Assembly: GCF_041296265.1 (NCBI RefSeq)
Contig: NC_091693.1
Coordinates: 20,832,001-20,896,000 of the forward strand
Length of the DNA: 64,000 nucleotides
DNA from: Equus caballus
Lineage: Eukaryota > Chordata > Mammalia > Perissodactyla > Equidae
Direction: 5' to 3'
The notes beneath the pieces were generated by a model. The model did no database searches. It was not told the origin of the DNA and saw only the letters and a program-made list of their open reading frames with translations. The translations under genes and the position numbers were made by a program. Shown here in pieces: positions 49,811-64,000 of this stretch. The number at the start of each line of letters is the position of its first letter. Position 1 is the stretch's first letter.

Positions 49811-51040
49811 ATTGCACAAACCCACACTCTGGGACAACCTCACATACCCTCAAGAGTCTCACGGCTCAAAATGAACTCAGAACCCCAGGGGCTTATTATT
49901 AAGGATGCACACCCCCATGTTGGTGATAGCCCCAAATACCAGTCCTCCCGTGCCCTTTCGCTTTAGTACCTGTTCCTAAGTTGCACCCAGACACCCAGCC
50001 TCATACCTCCTTGGCCCTCAGATCTATGCTGAACCTTTGTCTGATGACTCATCTTCCAGCTCATGATCACACCTGAGAACTGGCATCCGTCTGTCTTGCC
50101 AGCTGTGCCTTGCCCTGAGGGAACCTGGATATTGTGACCCTGGAACCTTCTGATTCAGCCCATTGTGTTCTGGAACCCATTGTTTCTGACTTTCTGGATT
50201 CCTTTCCTCCTTCTTTCAAGAACAGCTCCCTACTTCTTTTGGGAAGCTGCCCCTTCATTTCATATAGTTTTGGTGGAACTGTCAATCACAGTTCCCCAAA
50301 CCCTTCTACCTACCCACCCACCCATTGGGATGGACACTTGATCCAAGCTAAGTCATTGAACATACTGCTTCCTTTCTGGCAACAATGATGGATCAAAGGG
50401 GTGAGCTCAGTTCAAGCTGAACCAATCAGAGTTCTTCCCTGGGATTAATATCAAGATGCAGTGAGAAAAGAAGGTTTTTGTTTCTGCTGGGTTTGCTTAA
50501 CTGGGTCTGTCTGTAGCAGCTGTGTTCCCTTCGCTGTGAAGAAGTCTTTACAGAAGCTAGAAATGAGATCCACAGGAGAGGAAAAGAGGCAAGCAGAGAT
50601 GAGAAACAGCTCACACATATGGGAGAGAGAAACAGAGACAGAGAGAGGCAGCCAGAGTGACAAATAGTGTCACAGAGAGACAGAGAGAGTCACCATTTCA
50701 AGGACTAAAGACTCTGGTACCCATGTCACCTCCTTGACATCATGAACCATCCCCACAGCCACCTAAGCCAATCAATGCCCTCGTCCATAAGCCAGTTTGA
50801 ACCAGGGCTCTGACACTTGTATCCAAAACTCCCTGATGGAGGCAGAAATAAGCTCCCTGACTCACCGGGTCCTTCCAGCTTTTGTCTGCACTTTGGTGCT
50901 CCGATTTCCTGCCAGATTCCACAGTCCATGATTCTATTCCTGAATTTCCAATTGGCCCTTGGACAGGCCCCTTCCTCTCCTTGGCCTCACCCACCCTTCT
51001 CCTTAATACCATAGATGCATCTTCAAATCCTGTCTGGTTT
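49810..51040. other. KLK7-KLK8 spacer without recognised gene
   Basis: Unique-looking; a GA-rich run (ACAGAGAGAGGCAGCC) at about 50620-50695 is the only structured part. Confidence 0.45.
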
Positions 51041-51044
51041 ACAC

Positions 51045-51740
51045 TCCGTTGGGGACATTTAAATATCACCTGGATATTGGGTGATATTAAGGAATTATTA
51101 TTAACTCTGCAAGACGTGATAACATAAGGTGGTCAGGTTTAAAAAGAATCTATCTTTTAGAGCAGGGATTGGCAAACTTTTTCCATGAAGGACCAGATAG
51201 TATTTTAGGTTTTGTGTACCAAGAGACAAAATCGAGGATATTATGCAGGTACTTACATAACAAGAGAGAAAATAAATTTCCACTCATTTTTAATTGATGA
51301 AATTCAAAATACAATAATGATCATTTAACACAAATTTTTGTCATACACCTCCATTAATGAGAAAAATGGAATTATTTTTCGGGAGATGACATCTTGCTCA
51401 ATTAGTGTTCAGAGTTATGACAGAGTTATGTTAGTGACAGAGTTCCCTGTCATCAAATCAAATAGTAAAAATTATTTTTAGATCTTGGGATTTGGCCTAC
51501 CAGCCGTAGTTTGCCATCCTGTTTTAAAAATATGTGATGAAATATTTAAGAATGAAATGATGGCTGAGATTTGCTTCCAATCAAAAATATTCCAGCACTA
51601 GGGAGGTGTATGGGAGTACAGGTGAGGCAAGAATTGGTTTTGCACTAAGTTGGATGGTGGCATGTAAGGGGTCATTCTGCTCTTCTCTCTATTTTATATA
51701 TGTTTGAAAATTTTCATAACAAAAGTTATAAAGCAATTCT
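51045..51740 (+). mobile_element. L1M-type LINE 3' UTR split by a DNA transposon
   Basis: Left part GGATATTGGGTGATATTAAG; right part ATGATGGCTGAGATTTGCTT and TGTTTGAAAATTTTCATAAC. A hAT-like element at 51163-51528 lies between. Confidence 0.65.
51163..51528. mobile_element. hAT-like non-autonomous DNA transposon inserted in L1
   Basis: Terminal inverted repeats CAGGGATTGGCAAAC and GTTTGCCATCCTG. Flanks TTTTAGAG and TTTTAAAA look like a degraded 8-bp duplication. Internal words CCAGATAGTATTTTAGGTTT fit a Charlie-group repeat. Confidence 0.65.
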
Positions 51741-52850
51741 TCAGGTTGAGATGACCCTTGAGTAGTCCCTCCGGAAATGCATCCCTGGCACCAGGGGTTA
51801 GTATCAGGTATGACAGACTTCCTCAGGATTTATGGTGTTAGAGGGTTTTCACGGAGGATCAAGGAAGCTGATATACACAAGAGCATCACTCACATCCACA
51901 GGCCTTGCGGAGAACAAGCCCCACCCACAGCCCTGGACAGTCACGTCTCATATCACATGACTCCAAATAGCCACTGATTGGATAAGGTTGGTCACCTGAC
52001 CAAAATGCAGGCAAACCATTGGCCGTTCAGTGACCTATGATGTGGCTGAAGGAGAAAAGAGGAGCTGGAACATTGGATTCTCTTGCATGAGAATATAATC
52101 TGAGAAATCTTGGGTGAAGCAGTTGGTGGTAGTTGAAGGTGAAGTTCAAAGGCTGTGAGGCAGGGAGAGAGACTGGAGCATCCCATGAGGGAGCATACAC
52201 TGTGAAAATGCGGAAGCATGAAGCAGCGGAAGGAATGATAGAGTCAAACAAATGAGTTAGGTGGTTGGTAGCAAGAAAGGAATGGAACATACCTGAAGGG
52301 AGATGAGACAGACACAGAGGACAGCCGAGCTCTACCTCTTTGCAATTTCTTTATATCTTTACCCACTTCACACATCTCTCCCAAAGCAACTTACATTAAG
52401 CCTTTGCTCTAATGAAAACTCCCCAAAATGTCCTTTTCTCCAAGCTTCAATTTGGACACGAGCAATGAAGCAGCTCATCTCCCTTTACCACAGTAGTCAC
52501 CTCCAGACAGCTCTAAGTGGTGAGAAAGATTTCTATTTCTCTCGATAAAAACAAAACAAAACAAAAACCTGTTTCTCAGACTTTTGGGGGCTGTCAACGT
52601 TCTATTTCTTGACCTGGGTGTTGGTTTCCTGGATGTTCATATGTGAATATTTAAGATGCTTGTATATTTCCTGCACCCTACTTGGTATGCCTCACAGTTT
52701 TAAAAGTAGGGGAGGGAAAATCTCCCCGCAAAGCTTAGAAACACTTTAGCCGCTCAGAAAAACCAAACAAAAACCGTTTCAAGCCTGTCTTTCACAGGCC
52801 AGGCCATTGGATATCTGGAAATACTTACATATCTTCTCTCCCCTGAAATT
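51740..52850. other. KLK8 3' flank, no gene recognised
   Basis: Unique sequence, an AAAAC run at 52548-52567 and a possible L1 scrap at 52580-52690 (TTGACCTGGGTGTTGGTTTC). Confidence 0.45.
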
Positions 52851-53047
52851 AACCTCCCTCTCCTCCAAGTTCTTCTAGAAAAAAGGGAATCGCTTCAGGC
52901 AAAGGCGATGGCCAGAGTGGCCGTGGGGGTCTTGGTCTCTCTAGCCTACCTATCAAGCCCCCCAGCAGGGCGCAGACCCCCACCCTTGCACCCTTCCTGG
53001 CAGGGCGGAAGCACAGACAGGCAAGGAGCCACACCCGAGGTTGTGAG

Positions 53048-53053
53048 TTTATT
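53048..53053 (-). promoter_or_regulatory. KLK8: KLK8 polyadenylation signal (AATAAA)
   Basis: AATAAA on the minus strand only 21 nt after the KLK8 stop codon, implying an unusually short 3' UTR of perhaps 40-50 nt. Confidence 0.65.
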
Positions 53054-53074
53054 AAGGGGGGTCCAGAGCTCGCC

Positions 53075-57397
<4,323 letters not shown>

Positions 57398-57469
57398 GGT
57401 GGAGTCTGGGAAAGGAAGAGGGTGGGGCTGAGTCACGAGGATGGGGGAGCGGGACTTTGGGATTGGGGA

Positions 57470-57770
57470 GGGAGGAGAGCATCCGGAGCTGTTCTTCTGG
57501 GTCCTGCAGGAGGAGGGGACTGGGGCCCTGGATTCTTGGGTCTGAGGGAACGGAGCTCTGGGGGGGGGCTAGATTCCTGTGTTCCACTAGAGGAGGGAGT
57601 GAGGCTCCTGGTCTCTGGGGTCTGAAGGAAGAGGGAACTGGGAGCTGGGACTCCTAAGTCTTGAGGAGGAGGGGGCTGGGGCCCAGATTCCTGGGTCTTG
57701 AAGGCGGAAGGGATCTGAGGTTGAGGTCCTGGGGCCTGGAGGAGGAGAGGCCCCCGGGATGATGCCTGTG
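57470..57770 (+). repeat. Degenerate minisatellite between KLK8 non-coding exon and ATG exon
   Basis: GGGTCTGAGGGAA, GGGTCTTGAAGGCGG and GGACTCCTAAGTCTTGAGGA units, diverged members of the 36-38 bp family. Confidence 0.65.
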
Positions 57771-57789
57771 TCTGAGGACGGCATCTCAC

Positions 57790-57860
57790 CTTACAGAATC
57801 CAGGGGGCAGGGTCACCTACTGACTCGGACCCAGAGGAAGAGGCCCCAGTACTTCAGCTG
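57790..57860 (-). other. KLK8: Predicted KLK8 5' non-coding exon
   Basis: Ends at a donor CTGTAAG/GTGAGA and would splice to the acceptor TTCCCAG at 57406-57407, eight bases before the KLK8 ATG. Inferred from splice motifs and the TATA-like box. Confidence 0.4.
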
Positions 57861-57883
57861 TCTGCCTGGTACAGGATTATGGA

Positions 57884-57893
57884 GCCTTTTATC
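57884..57893 (-). promoter_or_regulatory. KLK8: KLK8 TATA-like box
   Basis: GATAAAAGGC on the minus strand, 490 bp upstream of the KLK8 ATG. The position fits a start near 57860 and a short first exon. Confidence 0.5.
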
Positions 57894-58084
57894 TGGGAAT
57901 CCCCGCCTCCTGCTCCGCCTCCGTGGCTCCTGAGGCTGCGGAGCATCTGGGAACTGGAACCCTGGGTATCAGTGAGGAGGGGTGAGGGGCTGAATGGGAC
58001 ATCTTAAGGGAAGAGGGGCTGCAATCTGGGACTTCGGAAGCAAGGGAGAGGAGGAGCTCAGTGCTGTAACTCCTGGATCTGAGA

Positions 58085-58560
58085 CAGAAAGGTCTGGGGG
58101 CCAGGACATCTGGGTTTGAGGGAGGAGGGGCTGGGGGCCTGGACTTCTGGGTCTGAGGGAGGAGGGGCTGGGGGATGGACCCCTGGGTCTGAGGGAGGAG
58201 GGGCTGGGAGCTGGACTCCTGGGTCTGAGGGAGGAGGGGCTGGGGGATGGACTCCCGGGTCTGAGGGAGGAGGGGCTGGGGGATGGACTCCCGGGTCCGA
58301 GGGAGGAGGGGCTGGAGGCCTGGACTCCAGGGTCTGAGGGAGGAGGGCTGGGGGCCTGGACTCCTGGGTCTGAGGGAGGAGGGGCTGGAGGCCTGGACTC
58401 CAGGGTCTGAGGGAGAAGGGGCTGGGGGAGGTGACTCCTGTGTCTGAAGGAGGAGCGCCTCGGGGGCGGTGACTCCTGTGTCTGGGGGAGGGGGATGTTG
58501 GAGGCCTGAACTTGGGTCTTGAGGGAGGAGGGGCTGGCAGCTGAATTCTTAAGTCTTTTT
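58085..58560 (+). repeat. 36-38 bp minisatellite, about 12 units, between KLK8 and KLK9
   Basis: CTGGGTCTGAGGGAGGAGGG plus GCTGGGGGATGGACTCC units, the second large block of the family. It lies 200-700 bp upstream of the KLK8 TATA-like box. Confidence 0.92.
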
Positions 58561-58937
58561 GGAAGGAGGGATTTGGAGCCTGGGTTTTTGTGGGAGGAGG
58601 GGGCTGCTGCCAGGAACCTGGAAGGGAAGAAAGGCGAGTCCGACATCTGAGGGCGGATCGGGCCCCGCCCGCTGCCCCCTGAGAGATGTGCGATCTGGGA
58701 AGGCAGGTTTGGGAGGCACCGTGACCTGATTGCCCCTTTCCCTGGGGGCGACGGGACCAGCCCGAGCAGATCCCAGGAGGCTTGATGCAATAGGGCTGAT
58801 GGAGACAGACTTCAGGCGGGACCTACGAAGAGCTCAAGGGGAATTGCAGCGCGGTGGCCGTTCCCTCTCTGCCCTCCGCCGCCCACCGGTTGCCCTTCCC
58901 TCATTCCACGACGAGACAAAAGGAGCGGCTCCGCGCG

Positions 58938-58943
58938 TTTATT
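58938..58943 (-). promoter_or_regulatory. KLK9: KLK9 polyadenylation signal (AATAAA)
   Basis: AATAAA on the minus strand about 520 nt after the KLK9 stop. The implied 3' UTR spans the GC-box/CRE block at 59030-59300. Confidence 0.55.
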
Positions 58944-59029
58944 GTAAAATCATCCATTGGATCTGAAGGGGTCGAGACCCTTCTCCCCGTCGGGTCCCCG
59001 CCACAATTCAAACCCAGGACACGCCTGGG

Positions 59030-59300
59030 GCGGGGCCACGAGGGGCGGAGCCCGACACCGCGGGAGCTGCACGTGGGTGGAAGGTACCGCCCCCTGACGT
59101 CACACGGGGGGGGGTCTCGGGTGGAAGGGGCGGGGCCACAGAGGGGTGGAGTCCAGAGCGGAAGTCTCATTGGACGGAGTTCTGAGGGGCGGAGCTATCT
59201 GGTGGATTTCACTCCTGGGCTGAGCCGCAAGGGGATGCTGTTCCACCCGGGTGGTGCCTGTTCTTGGTGACCTTAGACGCCGGGCCACGAGGGGCGGAGC
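59030..59300. promoter_or_regulatory. GC-box cluster with a perfect CRE in the KLK9 3' UTR
   Basis: Five GGGGCGG motifs within about 270 bp (near 59030, 59043, 59127, 59187, 59291) and one TGACGTCA at 59095-59102, in CpG-rich sequence. Promoter-like by motif content only. Confidence 0.4.
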
Positions 59301-59459
59301 TGTCTCCCTGCTCCATTCCGAGGGGGCCGAGCCCGAATGGCCGCAAGGCGTCTCCAGGGCGACTGAGGCCAAGAGCGGAGACCACTGAGGCTGGAGCCCT
59401 GCAGTTCCTCCCGGCTCTGCGCCCACCCTCCTCTCTCGGTCAGTGCAAAGAGCGAGGGC

Positions 59460-61259
59460 TCAGTTGTCCTCCATGGTCTTTCGGATCCAGTCCACGTAGT
59501 GGCATACGCTGGTATAGACGGCCGGGCGCCGGGGTCTGGAGCAGGGTTCGGCACCCCCAGATACCACACCCGCCAGGGTTCCGTCGCAAACCAGGGGCCC
59601 CCCAGAGTCACCCTGTGCACAGAACAGAGAAACTGTTAAGTGGGTCTATTCATGACAGTACACAGGTCACTTCCTCCCTGCAGGAAGACCCGAATCCTCT
59701 CCCCCAACACCCCCATGTCCCGGTCTCCAGTCCCTCCTCCCTCAGACCCAGGAGTACCAGCTCATAGCCCCACCTCACCCCTGGACCTAGCACTCTGGGC
59801 TCCTAGCTCCCACATCCTCCAGGACTTAGAGTCTGGACCCCTAATCCCCTCCTCCTTTAGATCCAGAAATCCTGGCCCTGGTCCCATCCTCTCCCAGGAC
59901 CCAGGTGCCCCAGCTCCCACCTTGCTTTGATCCAGGAAGTCTGGGGCCCCAACTCCCTTCTCCCACAGGACCCGGAAATCCTGGCAGGATACCCATCTCC
60001 CTCCTCCCCAGAGTAGGTCTCACCTGGCAGGAGCCCCGGCCCCCCTCCCAGAGGCCGGCGCAGAGCATGCTGTCCGAGATGTGGCCTGGATATGCCCGAT
60101 GGCAGAGTTTGCGCTCCAGGATGCTGATGTTGGCACACTGCAACGTGAGTGGGTACTGCACTGTTGGCGATAGAGACTCATCCATAGAGGATCAGCAACT
60201 GTCCCCATCACACTGAGTGGCCCCCCCACCCTTTCCGAAGGACTCATAGAACCACAGTGTAAGACTCTCAAAAACAGAAACGAGAGTTGGAGGCAAAGAG
60301 ACAGAATCACAGCGTGAAAGAGAAATAGATGGATATGAGGAGGGGGAGAGGGCCAAAGAGAGGGAGAGTGAGAGAGATGCCGAGAGCCAAGAGACAAGAA
60401 GAGATACATATGTAACTCATGCAGAGAAAAACAGAGACCGTGGCGGGAGATAGAGACCTCTTAAGGGGAAAAAGGTTCTCAGAGGAAGCAATGAAGAAAT
60501 AGGGAGAAATAGGCCCAGAAATAACCAAGGGAGAAGGCAGTGTGATAAAGTAGAGAAGACGTTTCTGGTCATTGATAAAGATACAGATAAAGATTCAGAG
60601 ATGCCGGATAGAGAGAGGGAGATACAGTGTATATAATAGAGATACAGATGCCTATATATCTGTATAGGTCCATGTATACAATATCTGGGTGCAAATTCAG
60701 ATGCAGCCAGGGGCTTGTTCGGTAAACAGAAGTGGGTGGAGGGGACTGTGCAAGGAGACAGCAGACAGTGGGGCAAACTGTGGTGGGCCAGAGAACCCGT
60801 ATCTTGTCTAAACTAGACAGCCCCAACTGACTCTGTTCAACAATTGTCCATATTTTGGGAAAGTGGATCCAGTGGACACAGTTCTTTGAATTTTTCGAGT
60901 GACTCCAAAAACTTTTCTTTTATGTAAAATCTCGTGGGTGTCAGAGGTTGGCAGCTACAAATTCAGACTTTTTTTTTCAAGATACTTTGAAAACTGATAC
61001 TGATGTGGGAAACCAAATTTGGCTCATAAGTTGCTGATTTGTGATTCTGAGACATGTAACCCTATTTTGATTCTAAGATCTGTGTGTTTTCACATTTAAA
61101 CATCTCTGAAATCCGGAGGTGTCTTCCAGTAAATGCTGTCATACGAGCCTCAATGGGACCTTTTGTTGTTCTTGTTGCTAGCAGGTCATAAAATGGTGAT
61201 GCATCTTATAATTCGTGGCATCTTAGATTTGGTGGAATAGATGGATCGACGGATGGATG

Positions 61260-61292
<33 letters not shown>

Positions 61293-64000
61293 GAGACAGA
61301 GATGGAAAGGCAGAGACAGAGACAGAGGAGGGATTCAGACCCTCAGCCTGAGATGTAAAGGGGTGTGTTGTGGGCAAGACTGTACCCTTGGGGCTGGACA
61401 CGGCCCCCCAGCCTGAGATGAGACACTGGGTGCCTGGAGAGACACAGGTGTGGCTGAGGTTGAGGGGTTGCACAGCAGGTCCCAGTTGTGCCTGCCTGGG
61501 CAGACGGATCAGCATGATGTCATCGTTGTGGTCATTGGCACTGAGGTCCTCATTGAATCCAGGGTGCGGGAAGAAGTCAGTGACCCGGAACAGCTGCTCT
61601 GGACCTTCCCATTTCCAGAGATGATGCTCCCCGAGGCGGACCCACAGATATCTGTTGAGACAGGCCTCGGAGATCAAGCTGGGAGAACATGTGGGGTCTT
61701 CACAGTCTGGGTCCTCTTTTTCTGTCCACCAGGCTGCTGTGTAATCCTCCACAAGCCACACCCCCTCTCTGGGCCCCCATCATTTACATGTGACCCAGGG
61801 TGCTGTGTGATTTTAAGCAGGGCACACACCCTCTCTGGGCCTCTGCTCCCCACTCCATCCCTTTGTCTGCTTCTACCTTTGTAGTTCTCCCCAGAAACCT
61901 CATACCCCTTCCTAGGTGCATGACGAGTGAGCCATCTTCTTCGCTGCCCCACCTGGGGCCTTGGTGGTGACCTAGTACCTGGGAGCCATGTAGGCATGTG
62001 GGGGTTCCACTTATCACACAACAACAGCTCCACCTCCTGCCTCCACAGGTCTAGTGGCTTCCCTGGGGAGTGGCTCTGTGTGTGTGTGTTGGTGTATGTG
62101 TCCATATGGAGGAGGATGGCATATGGAAAATCCCCAAATTGGGGGTCATCTGTGGCCTCATGCTTTTCCTGTCTGCCATATCCCTCACCCCTCAATGCAT
62201 TTCTTCCCGAGGTCTAACCTCAAGCACTCTCCACACCGTCCCAGTCCACTTCTTCTTCTCTGGGTCCATGCCCTGGATGGCTGGGGACCCTCAGGGGTCT
62301 CCATGTCCATCCCCCAGCCTCTGACCTCTGATGCTAGGGGCCAGGCTAATGAGTGAGAATCCAGGGTTTGAGAAGCGTGAGGTGTCATGTTTATCTCTGT
62401 CCCTCTCTGTCACCTCATTGCCTTGGCTCTGTGTCTAGGAAACCAGCCCCCCACCGCAACTCTTCCCTGCCTCTGAGTCTCTTCTCCCTCCACATCTCAG
62501 CTTCTCTCCTTCTTTGTCTTTGGGGCTGGAATCTGTGCATTGTTCTTCCAGCCTGATGTACAGACCTGAGCTAAAAGAGGCCCCATCATGGAGGAATGCA
62601 TGATGGGAAATTCCCACACAACATGCTGGGCGGCCAGAGATAATGTAGAAAAGACTTCTGCCTCAGGTAGATTCTAGGGTTCTATTAGAATGCCTAGAAT
62701 CTAAAATTCTAACACGCTAGGAATCCATGATTCTAGAATTCTATGAGGCTTAAGTGCTAGAATGTTATGAATCCAAGATTCTAATGTTCCAGATTTCACT
62801 GGATCAAAAAATTCTAGGATTTTTAAATGATCTGGATTAAATCTATGATTTAAAGAGCCTAGAATTTTAATATTCTGGAACAATAAGACTAGAATTTCAG
62901 TATTCCAAAATTTTATAAATCTATGATTTTAGAAACGAGAATCTAGGATTCAAGTAGTTTGAGACTAGAATTCTCTGAATGAAAACTTTGGGGATTTGAA
63001 GAGTCTTGAGTGATAGCATTCTGGGATAGCAAATCCACCAGATTCTAGACATTTATGAATATAAGCTTCCAGAATTCTCTCAGCTCAAGATTCTAGAATT
63101 TTGTAAGTCACAGAAATCTAGGATATCGTAAATCAAAGATTCTCTGACTATGAGTTTCCGTAGCCCATAAACCTAGCTAGAAGACTCTAGAATTCTAGCT
63201 GGAATCTAAGATTCTAGGATCGTGCTGTCCAATACAGCTACTGAGCACTTGAAATGGGGCTAGTCCAAATTAAGATGTGCCTTACATGTGAAATGCATGT
63301 CTGATTTCAAAGGCTTTGAACAAAAAAAAGAGGAAACCATGTCATTCACAAATATTGAAAAATTGATTAGATGTTGAAATAATATCTTGAGTCTGTCAAA
63401 TTAAATCTATTATTAAAATTCATCTCACTTGTTTCCTTTTGACTTTTCCGTGTGTCTTCTAGAAAGCTAACTTACCTACGTGGCTGGCATTATATTTCCT
63501 TTGGGCAGCCCTGGTCTGGACTTCTAAGATTCTAATAGTCTCTAATCCATGGTTCTAGAATTCACAGAAGCTGGTGTAGAGTCTCGTGGATCCAAGCTTC
63601 TAGGAGTCTACGATTCTGGATTTCTCTGGGTCAGAGTCTAGGATTCTAAGAGTATGAGTTTTGAATCTTTAGATTCTTAGAGCCAGATATTTTAGGATTC
63701 CAAAAGGAGGAGAGTGGAGTCTCTATAATTCTAAGAGTTGAACTTTTCGGCAACAGAAATGGAGGCTCAGCCTTTCCTGCCGACAGCTCCCTCCCTTCTC
63801 TACCAGAGGCCCCTTGCCCCTCACGCTTTCCTGACCCCCAGCCCCTTCCCCAGAATGGCCCACCCGGGTCACTCACGGCTTCCGGCAGTGGGCGGCTGTG
63901 AGCAGCCAGCGGTCACTGATGAGGGACGCCCCACAGAAGAGGCGGGTGAGGAAGAAGAGGCCTGCCTGCCAGGGCTGCGAGTTGGGGCGGCATTCCTGGG
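59460..64000 (-). CDS. KLK9: Kallikrein-related peptidase 9, 3' part (exon 1 and 5' end of exon 2 lie outside the window)
   Basis: S1-family protease of little-known function. Exons seen on the minus strand: 64000-63877 (coding exon 2, open at the window edge), 61651-61386, 60160-60024 and 59612-59460 with the stop. Frames join with phases 2-1-0. Exon 2 gives [14 protein letters not shown] then [16 protein letters not shown] with the catalytic His. Exon 3 gives [20 protein letters not shown] and the catalytic Asp (NDDIMLI). Exon 4 has [20 protein letters not shown] and Gly at the S1 position (GRGSCQ). Exon 5 has GDSGGPLVC and [18 protein letters not shown]. These are near-identical to human KLK9, including the unusual VVSGGA where relatives have VSWG. 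Gly in the S1 pocket argues against trypsin-like cleavage. The exon 3 donor (GTACAG) is weak by consensus. Signal and activation peptides cannot be judged here. Intron 2 (63876-61652) carries a TTCTAGAA-rich degenerate repeat. Confidence 0.95.
59725..60000 (-). repeat. Minisatellite block, reversed, KLK9 intron 4
   Basis: CCCTCCTCCCTCAGACCCAG and related units about every 35-40 bp, reverse of the 38815 family. Confidence 0.75.
60250..60500. repeat. Purine-rich tract, KLK9 intron 3
   Basis: AGAGAGGGAGAGTGAGAGAG-type sequence upstream (transcript sense: downstream-to-upstream) of exon 4; polypyrimidine in the pre-mRNA. Confidence 0.65.
61235..61292. repeat. GATG/GATA tetranucleotide microsatellite, KLK9 intron 2 side of exon 3 donor
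   Basis: GGATGGATGG followed by about eight GATA units. It lies in intron 3, about 95 bp past the exon 3 donor in transcript direction. Confidence 0.9.
61652..62640. other. KLK9 intron 2, unique part
   Basis: No repeat or gene recognised; open frames on both strands have no family features. Confidence 0.5.
62640..63740. repeat. Degenerate TTCTAGAATTCTAG-type repeat in KLK9 intron 2
   Basis: Words AGATTCTAG, TTCTAGAATTC and TAGGATTC recur tens of times over about 800 bp. An old DNA transposon (63215-63530) interrupts the tract. The motif is self-complementary. Confidence 0.75.
63215..63530 (-). mobile_element. Ancient DNA transposon copy inside the TTCTAGAA tract
   Basis: CTACTGAGCACTTGAAATGG, TGTTGAAATAATATCTTGAG and CACTTGTTTCCTTTTGACTT match the family at 205-480 in reverse. 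Confidence 0.5.

Overview
This is a gene-rich stretch of mammalian genomic DNA holding the middle of the tissue kallikrein (KLK) serine-protease cluster. The genes, all on the minus strand, are KLK5, KLK6, KLK7, KLK8 and the 3' part of KLK9, in that order along the plus strand. Order and orientation match human 19q13 (KLK4-KLK5-KLK6-KLK7-KLK8-KLK9-KLK10). The host is probably a perissodactyl (horse, rhinoceros or tapir): eleven tRNA-derived SINEs of the ERE type lie in the window. Their heads read like GGCCGGCCCGGTGGCCGAGT and are followed by a run related to TAAGTTC. I cannot tell which genus. Gene names rest on remembered human protein sequences, not on a search. || Layout. 1-16.0 kb is intergenic (KLK4-KLK5 side): old L1, L2, MIR, DNA-transposon and LTR fossils, an ~800 bp CCAT-type tetranucleotide array, and a 24-bp minisatellite carrying thirteen CCAAT boxes. 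16.1-23.7 kb is KLK5. 23.8-28.9 kb is a KLK5-KLK6 spacer that includes the KLK5 upstream region. 28.9-34.3 kb is the KLK6 coding region, with its uncertain 5' non-coding part and repeats to about 40 kb. 40.0-44.8 kb is KLK7. 44.8-53.0 kb is a spacer rich in L2 and low-complexity sequence. 53.0-57.9 kb is KLK8. 58-58.9 kb is a minisatellite. 58.9-64.0 kb is KLK9, cut by the window edge inside coding exon 2. || Gene structure. Every complete gene has five coding exons with intron phases 1-2-1-0. His of the triad ends coding exon 2, Asp is in exon 3, the S1-pocket residue is at the end of exon 4 and Ser is in exon 5. Spliced lengths add up to 293 (KLK5), 244 (KLK6), 257 (KLK7) and 261 (KLK8) residues, with no disabling change seen, so the genes look functional. 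S1 residues predict trypsin-like KLK5, KLK6 and KLK8 (Asp), chymotrypsin-like KLK7 (Asn) and atypical KLK9 (Gly). From family knowledge, KLK5 activates itself and then pro-KLK7 in the epidermal shedding cascade, and KLK6 and KLK8 are prominent in skin and brain. || The most unusual material is non-coding: CCAAT/ATTGG-rich arrays in several genes, a 36-38 bp minisatellite family scattered through the cluster in both orientations, a KLK7 intron that is almost entirely minisatellite, a 21-base homopolymer in the KLK6 3' UTR, and a GC-box plus CRE block in the KLK9 3' UTR. I found no evidence of a wholly new gene system.
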